NCBI GenBank assembly: GCA_030998225.1
Contig: JAPYXD010000755.1
Coordinates: 3,769,501-3,833,500, forward strand
Reading direction: 5' to 3'
Length of the DNA stretch: 64,000 bases
From: Diplolepis rosae
Taxonomy: Eukaryota > Arthropoda > Insecta > Hymenoptera > Diplolepididae
Positions 59,615 to 64,000 of the stretch are shown here, in pieces. Position 1 is the first letter of the stretch. Every line of letters starts with the position of its first letter. The translations under genes and the position numbers were made by a program. A model generated the notes under the pieces. It ran no database searches and was not told the origin of the DNA. It was given only the letters and a program-made list of their open reading frames with translations.

Positions 59615-60295
59615 ATGTCGAACTTTGTGCCTGAAAAAGTGTTGTTGCAAAGAGTTCTTCTTCATTACTTTAATATGAAGAAAACTGTTGCCGAAAGTCA
59701 TCGTATTTTGCTGGAAGTTTTTGGTGAACATTCTCTAGCTTAGCGGACGTGCCGAAAGTGGTTAGCGCGATTTAAATGTGTTGATTTTGGCTTGGAAGAC
59801 GAAGAATGACCTGGGAAGCCAAAAAAATTCGAAAATGAAAGACTGGAAGCATTACTCGATGATGATTGTTGCCAAACACAAGAAGAGCTCACAGAATCTT
59901 TGGGAGTCACTCAAGCATCAATTTCAAAACGTTTAAAAGCAGCCGGATACATTAGAAAGCAAGGAAATTGGGTTCCACATGAAGTCAAGCTGAGAGACGT
60001 TGAAAGGCGGTTTTACATGTCCGAAATGCTGCTGGAACGCTACAAAAATAAGTAATTTTTGCATCGGATTGTTACTAGTGATGAAAAATAGATCCCGGCC
60101 AACCAGCAAAATCAACGGAAAAGCCGAATATACATGGCCCGAAGGTAATGCTCTGTATTTGGTGGGATTAGAAGGGTGTGCTGTATTATAAGCTGCTATA
60201 ACCGGGTGAAACCATCAATGATGACGCTACCGAACACAAATGATCCGTTTGGAGAGAGCAATAGCCGAAAAACGCCCGGAATATACTGTAATTAC
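59615..60295 (+). pseudogene. Mariner transposase (second lineage), multiple stops
   Basis: ATG 59615 opens MSNFVPEKVLLQRVLLHYFN, then KKTVAESHRILLEVFGEHSL, a TAG, RTCRKWLARF, a further stop, PGKPKKFENERLEALLDDD, QTQEELTESLGVTQASISKR and GNWVPHEVK. The catalytic stretch begins HRIVTSDEK then a TAG; later frames give MLCIWWD-, LL.PGET- and RPEY-like pieces. These are the mariner landmarks (TGDEKWI, WWD, LKPGETV) with at least four lesions and loss of the C-terminus. It differs in sequence from the 17.9-kb mariner, so two lineages are present. Confidence 0.75.
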
Positions 60296-60739
60296 TGTAT
60301 TTACTTCGAATTTTTTTCAAGTTGTTAATTTAGAAACATTTATTTATTGCTAAATTTATTTTTTTGTTTCTCCGTATTTGTTTATTGCTGATTGAATGTC
60401 GTAATTTCAATTTTTGAATTACTGTTTTCAATGATTTAAGCTAGCTATTACTGCACTGTAAATTCTTGCTGTGATGCGTGCAGTCACCGCTGCGTTTAAC
60501 CTTGAATTATATATTTACAGTGTGATAAGGCGGGTCAGGCCAGTTGCGACTGCGAATTCCTGAGCAAGTCTTTGCAATAGTTCAATTTATAAGTTAGTTA
60601 TGTGTATTAACAACTTGCGTTTTCGATGATACAAGATTAATTAAGCGGGACTCAAGCACAAATCCTTAATTAATCTTTAAAATCACAGAAAATGTTTATT
60701 GTTAATAAACAAACAAAAAATTGTCTAATGTCACAGAAT
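60296..60739. other. No gene seen
   Basis: AT-rich DNA without recognisable frames, between the mariner relic and the gag-only element. Confidence 0.5.
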
Positions 60740-60758
60740 TTTATTATTATTATTATTA
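60740..60758. repeat. (TTA)n microsatellite at the 5' edge of the gag-only element
   Basis: About six TTA units directly precede the element. The 3' side (62582-62602) also borders (ATT)n, so the element may have inserted in such a repeat. Confidence 0.8.
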
Positions 60759-61100
60759 TTGCATTGGTTTCCTCGGAAACCAAGCAGGGGCCCTAGAACA
60801 GGTCACCGGGCGCGTCCTCAGGTTGCGGATAGAGGGGCTCTGTACCGAGGTTTACTGCTGAATATGGATACAAAACTAAATAGGCAGTCGCGAACAATGT
60901 TCCAGGGATGGTCCCGAAGGAATGACCCCCAAGCCAAGGTGCTAACTACCGTGCCGAGGGCTGCATGGCACCAGGGAGTGGTATCTCACACGGTGTCTCT
61001 AGGAAATTAGGCCACCTCCTAGAGTATTGGGCCTTACCCCTGCATGCGGGGCTCTGCAGGGGCGGGCCCAATACTTCCCTAGCTAATCGTGGGAACAGTC
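60759..61100 (+). promoter_or_regulatory. 5' UTR of the gag-only element
   Basis: It aligns with the reverse complement of 7438-7675 (closely) and with the last part of the LOA-like 5' UTR at 13958-14160 (more loosely but in the same order: AAGCCAAGGTG, CACGGTG, GCGGGGCTCTGCAGGG, TCGTGGGA). It presumably holds the internal promoter. Confidence 0.65.
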
Positions 61101-62345
61101 GTGGAACATTACAATTTAAATAAAACAATGTGTGAGGAGAATTTTTGAGGCGAGCTGGACGTGACGGAGGAGACGGTGGATTCGTTCGAGACCGATAAGT
61201 CCCAGGTACGGCAGTACCGGGACTGGCTTCACGAGCGCAATGAGAAACAGCTGGAGATCCTAGGAAAGGTGGAATCGGCCTTGGAGAAGATGGAGAGCTT
61301 CTCCAGAACCGAGAAGAATGAGCACCTCCCTATCAGGGATGGTATCCAGGAGGCGAAGAAGGAGCTCAGGGTGTTGCGGTACGACATCGAGGATACGGTA
61401 TGCTACTTGACCCCTTCGAGTACCTAATGAGAGGTCTGATAGTACAAAAAATGAAGGAGGTAAGACCACCGAAAAGCAAGGAAGTTGCGGACGAGGGTAG
61501 CCAAACCCTCCCACAGCCAGCTGCGAGGTCCACGCCAGACACGCGCAAGCGGGTTAGAGAGCCGACAGCGAGCCGGAGGTGTTTGAGGCAAAAAACCAGC
61601 GGAGAAGAGGCCCAAAGCCTCCAATAGAGAAGGGGATTGGGTCGAGGTCCCCAAGAAGAAGGACCTCCGAAAAAGGAAAGGGAATAGGCCTTCCAAAACG
61701 CCGGAGAAACCTCGCCGTGCGCGCCCAGAAGCGGTGCTCATGAAACCAGCTGAGGGGATGAGCTACGCCGCAATCCTGCACGATCTCAAAAAGCGCGTTG
61801 ACTCTGACGAACTGGGCGTTATAGTCCAAGGAATCAGGGAGACGCGCTCTAAGGACTTGCTGGTGGAACTGAAATGTTCCACGAAAAGTAGAGAGAAGAT
61901 CGACACTGCTTTTAAAGAGGTGGTCGGAGCCAGGGGGACGGTCCGTCATAATATCCCCAGGATCGAGTTTGAGATCGCCGACCTGGAACCTACCATTGGA
62001 GTGGAAGTCGTCGACGATGCCGTCAGAAGCATCATCGATCACGAACCGGAGCTGGAGTTAAGGGTGTCTCTAAGCAAGACACCCTTGAGAGTCCGCAGGA
62101 AGACGGAGGCGAAAAGGTGTTACCGCTGCCTTGGCTTTGGCTACATGGCGGCTGACTGCGGGGGGCCAAACCGCAGCAAGAGCTGCTGGAGGTGCGGCGA
62201 AGAGGGTCATGTTGCGGGTTCCTGCACTGCGAAGCCACGACTCTACCTCTATGCCGCAAGAGAGGATAAGCCCCGGAATAACAACATCCCGGGGACTATG
62301 CGTTGCGCGGCCTTTAGAGAGGCAGCTCCCAACAGGACGCCTTAG
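61101..62345 (+). pseudogene. Gag (ORF1) of the gag-only element
   Basis: The expected start codon reads GTG at 61101 where the 7.4-kb copy has ATG. A TGA at 61146-61148 and two frame changes (about 61400-61430 and 61590-61625) break the frame. Segments in order: EETVDSFETDKSQVRQYRDW and KVESALEKMESFSRTEKNEH (likely coiled coil), a basic K/R/P-rich linker, MSYAAILHDLKKRV, IRETRSKDLLVELKC, VGARGTVRHNIPRIEFEIAD, VSLSKTPLRVRRK, and two knuckles. The first knuckle reads CYRCLGFGYMAADC, with Tyr in place of the zinc-binding His; the second, CWRCGEEGHVAGSC, is intact. It ends at TAA after PNRTP. It would coat the element RNA. Confidence 0.8.
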
Positions 62346-62589
62346 GAAGGCCGTCATGGAGAAGAAATCTGGAGTTGCAAGTCCAGGAAAACAGAAGAAG
62401 AAGCAAGGAGGAAAGGCTAACATCGCGTTAAGAAGGCCCCCACCCTTAAGTAATGCCTAATGGCGGTTATGGGGTGGGATTCCACGGCCTAGAGACAAGA
62501 AGGGAGTTTTAGTGGGTAGGGCTACGCGAGCAGCAGAGTCCCACACACCAGGGGGACATTTCTCCCTTCCTACAAAAAAAAATTATTAT

Positions 62590-64000
62590 TATTATTATTA
62601 TCATTATTTGGAATAATTAAAAATGTATCATCCACATATCTGTAATATGAATGAATTTTAAAACTTAATTTTTTAAAAACAACTTCTTCTAAATCTTGTA
62701 AGACTAAATCTGCTAACATTGGTGAAATAGGCGATCCCATTGGAGTCCCAAAAATTTGATGATAATATTCATTGTCAAACTGAATAAAGTATTTTTCATG
62801 AAAAATTCAATTCCTTTTTGAAACTCTTGTAATGGAAAATTTGTAGCTTTATTTACAAGATTCCATCTTTTTCAATGCTGTTTTTTATAAAATCAATTGG
62901 CACATTTGTAAATAGTGACGGTACATCTAATGAGATCAGAATGTGATCAGATCGAATTTTTATTTTTAAAATGACTTCTTTAAAAGTAAAAGAATTTTTT
63001 ATTTGTGATTTTGGAGATGGTAAGGACTCTTGAAAAATGTTTGCAAAAGTCTTAGACATATTTTAAGTGGGAGTGTTTATTAGTGAGACTACAGGGCGTA
63101 GAGGAAAATTCTCTTTGTGAATTTTAGGAAAACCATATATTCTTGGCAAACCAGTGTTATTTAATGAAATAACTTTTTTGCTTATATTTTTTACCAAAAA
63201 ATCCTTAACTCTCCAATTTTCTAAAAGTTTACAAGTATCGTTTTTCATCAATTTGAGAGGATTATAATTTGTTATTTTGTAAGTAGAATTATCGTTAATT
63301 AGTTGTAAGATTCTTTTATTATAGTCTGATCGATTCAAGATTACTGCAACATTTCCTTTGTCAGCATGTGTAATAAAAATATCACTGTTTTTTTGTGAAA
63401 ATAATTTTGTTTCTTTCAAACTTTGTGCAATGATTTTATCTATTGCAGAAATATTTTGAGATTTTAAAGAAAAATTAGAAGTAGTGTTTGTAAGTTTATG
63501 TCTTAGTTCTTTTCTGTCTTTCTCTTTCTTAATTTTTACCATATTTGATTCTATATTCTTAACAATTTGAAAAACCATATCCTTTTTTTTAGTTAAAAAC
63601 GAAGAACTGAATTCCTTTTCTAATCTTAAAACATCATTCACTTTTTCAGGAATTTGAACATCAGAAAAATTAACAATCCAAGGATTATTATATTCTTTGT
63701 TTTTAAATGATTCATTCTCGGCGTTTTCTTTATGTTTATTTAAATGTAGATCATATTGTATTTGTTTGCTACATTTTAAACATGACAATTTTTATTCAAA
63801 CTTTCTTCTCTATTATTATTTCGATTGTTTTGTAACCTTATTTGGATTTCAATAATATTACAAAAAACTTCTGAAGGTAATAACTTTTTTAATTCTAATT
63901 TTTTATTTAAATAATTTAAGTGATAATGAATGATAATGAAATCCGCATTGGGGAGATTTCGGACAATTTTTACAAGTTTTGGAACTACTAGTGCAGGCCT
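62590..64000 (-). pseudogene. Penelope-like element reverse transcriptase, 5' part off-window
   Basis: On the minus strand the N-terminal region (63990-63790: KKLLPSEVFCNIIEIQIRL) shifts frame near 63788 into the long frame at 63788-63063, with SDIFITHADKGNVAVILNR (a typical ADKG.. motif), RIYGFPKIHKENFPLRPVVS and NTPT. After a stop it continues KTFANIFQESLP, ILISLDVPSLFTNVP (motif A), frameshifts near 62880 and 62790, then IFGTPMGSPISPMLADLVLQ (motif B) and YRYVDDTFLIIP (motif C). The order matches Penelope-like RTs. The C-terminus and GIY-YIG endonuclease are absent, cut off at the AAT run next to the gag-only element. At least three frame changes make it dead. Confidence 0.8.

Larger units (their letters stand above)
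60759..62580 (+). mobile_element. Gag-only non-LTR retrotransposon (no ORF2)
   Basis: The copy comprises a GC-rich 5' UTR (60759-61100, with the hairpin GGTTTCCTCGGAAACC near its start), ORF1 (61101-62345, damaged), and a 3' UTR (62346-62580) with GTGGGATTCCACGGCC and CCTACAAAAAAAAA. The 3' UTR motifs (guanine-rich followed by CCACGGCC) resemble R1-clade ends. No endonuclease or RT lies between ORF1 and the 3' UTR, here or in the 56.4-57.2 kb copy. It is therefore either a non-autonomous derivative that was mobilised by an ORF2 provided elsewhere, or a shared internal deletion that was then duplicated. Confidence 0.75.

Overview
The window looks like transposon- and satellite-rich nuclear DNA from an arthropod, most likely an insect. 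It is AT-rich and has no bacterial-style gene packing. It carries non-LTR retrotransposons (an APE/RT/RNase H element that I read as LOA or a related clade, and a CCHC-gag element of R1-like type), Ty3/gypsy-like LTR fragments, mariner-type transposase relics, a Penelope-like element and a large satellite array. I see no intact host gene. Two short stretches have splice-like signals and could be host exons, with low confidence. The species cannot be told from the sequence alone.

Layout. 1-9.1 kb: AT-rich DNA with LTR ends (about 837 and 4770-6333), a 684-bp TTAA-flanked MITE nested in the second LTR, a run of RNA-like hairpins (about 1.9-2.76 kb) and two broken gag fragments of one non-LTR family (7.06-7.68 kb minus, 8.2-8.6 kb plus). 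9148-14411: a full-length non-LTR retrotransposon on the minus strand with an 11-bp target-site duplication, intact ORF1 and an ORF2 broken by one frameshift and one stop. 14.4-19.8 kb: a possible terminal exon, an LTR fragment with a 66-bp minisatellite, a 395-bp fold-back repeat, a gypsy protease relic, a mariner relic and a decayed copy of the 9-14 kb element in the opposite orientation.

19.79-54.77 kb: a satellite of about 193 bp per unit, each unit made of four diverged subunits of about 48 bp that begin with a TCGCG core. It lies on the minus strand in two blocks (19.79-20.22 and 22.74-23.58 kb), separated by 2.5 kb of other short tandem repeats. It then flips head to head near 23.58 kb and runs about 31 kb on the plus strand, with nested higher-order repeats (338, 386, about 1175, 1979 and 2541 bp offsets). 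The array ends abruptly against a truncated gypsy-type LTR at 54.77 kb.

54.77-64 kb: LTR and pol end, a splice-signal-bearing mini-gene candidate, a 30-bp minisatellite and a set of decayed elements: Penelope RT piece, gag-only non-LTR element (two copies in opposite orientation), an ORF1 fragment of another non-LTR element, a gypsy gag, a DUF4817-type transposase, a mariner transposase, and a longer Penelope-like RT running off the window end. Nothing here forms a pathway. The biology is that of selfish elements and satellite DNA, and the points of most interest are the satellite architecture, the shared 5' UTR of two elements with unrelated ORF1 proteins, and the gag-only element that appears to sit in (TTA)n microsatellites.
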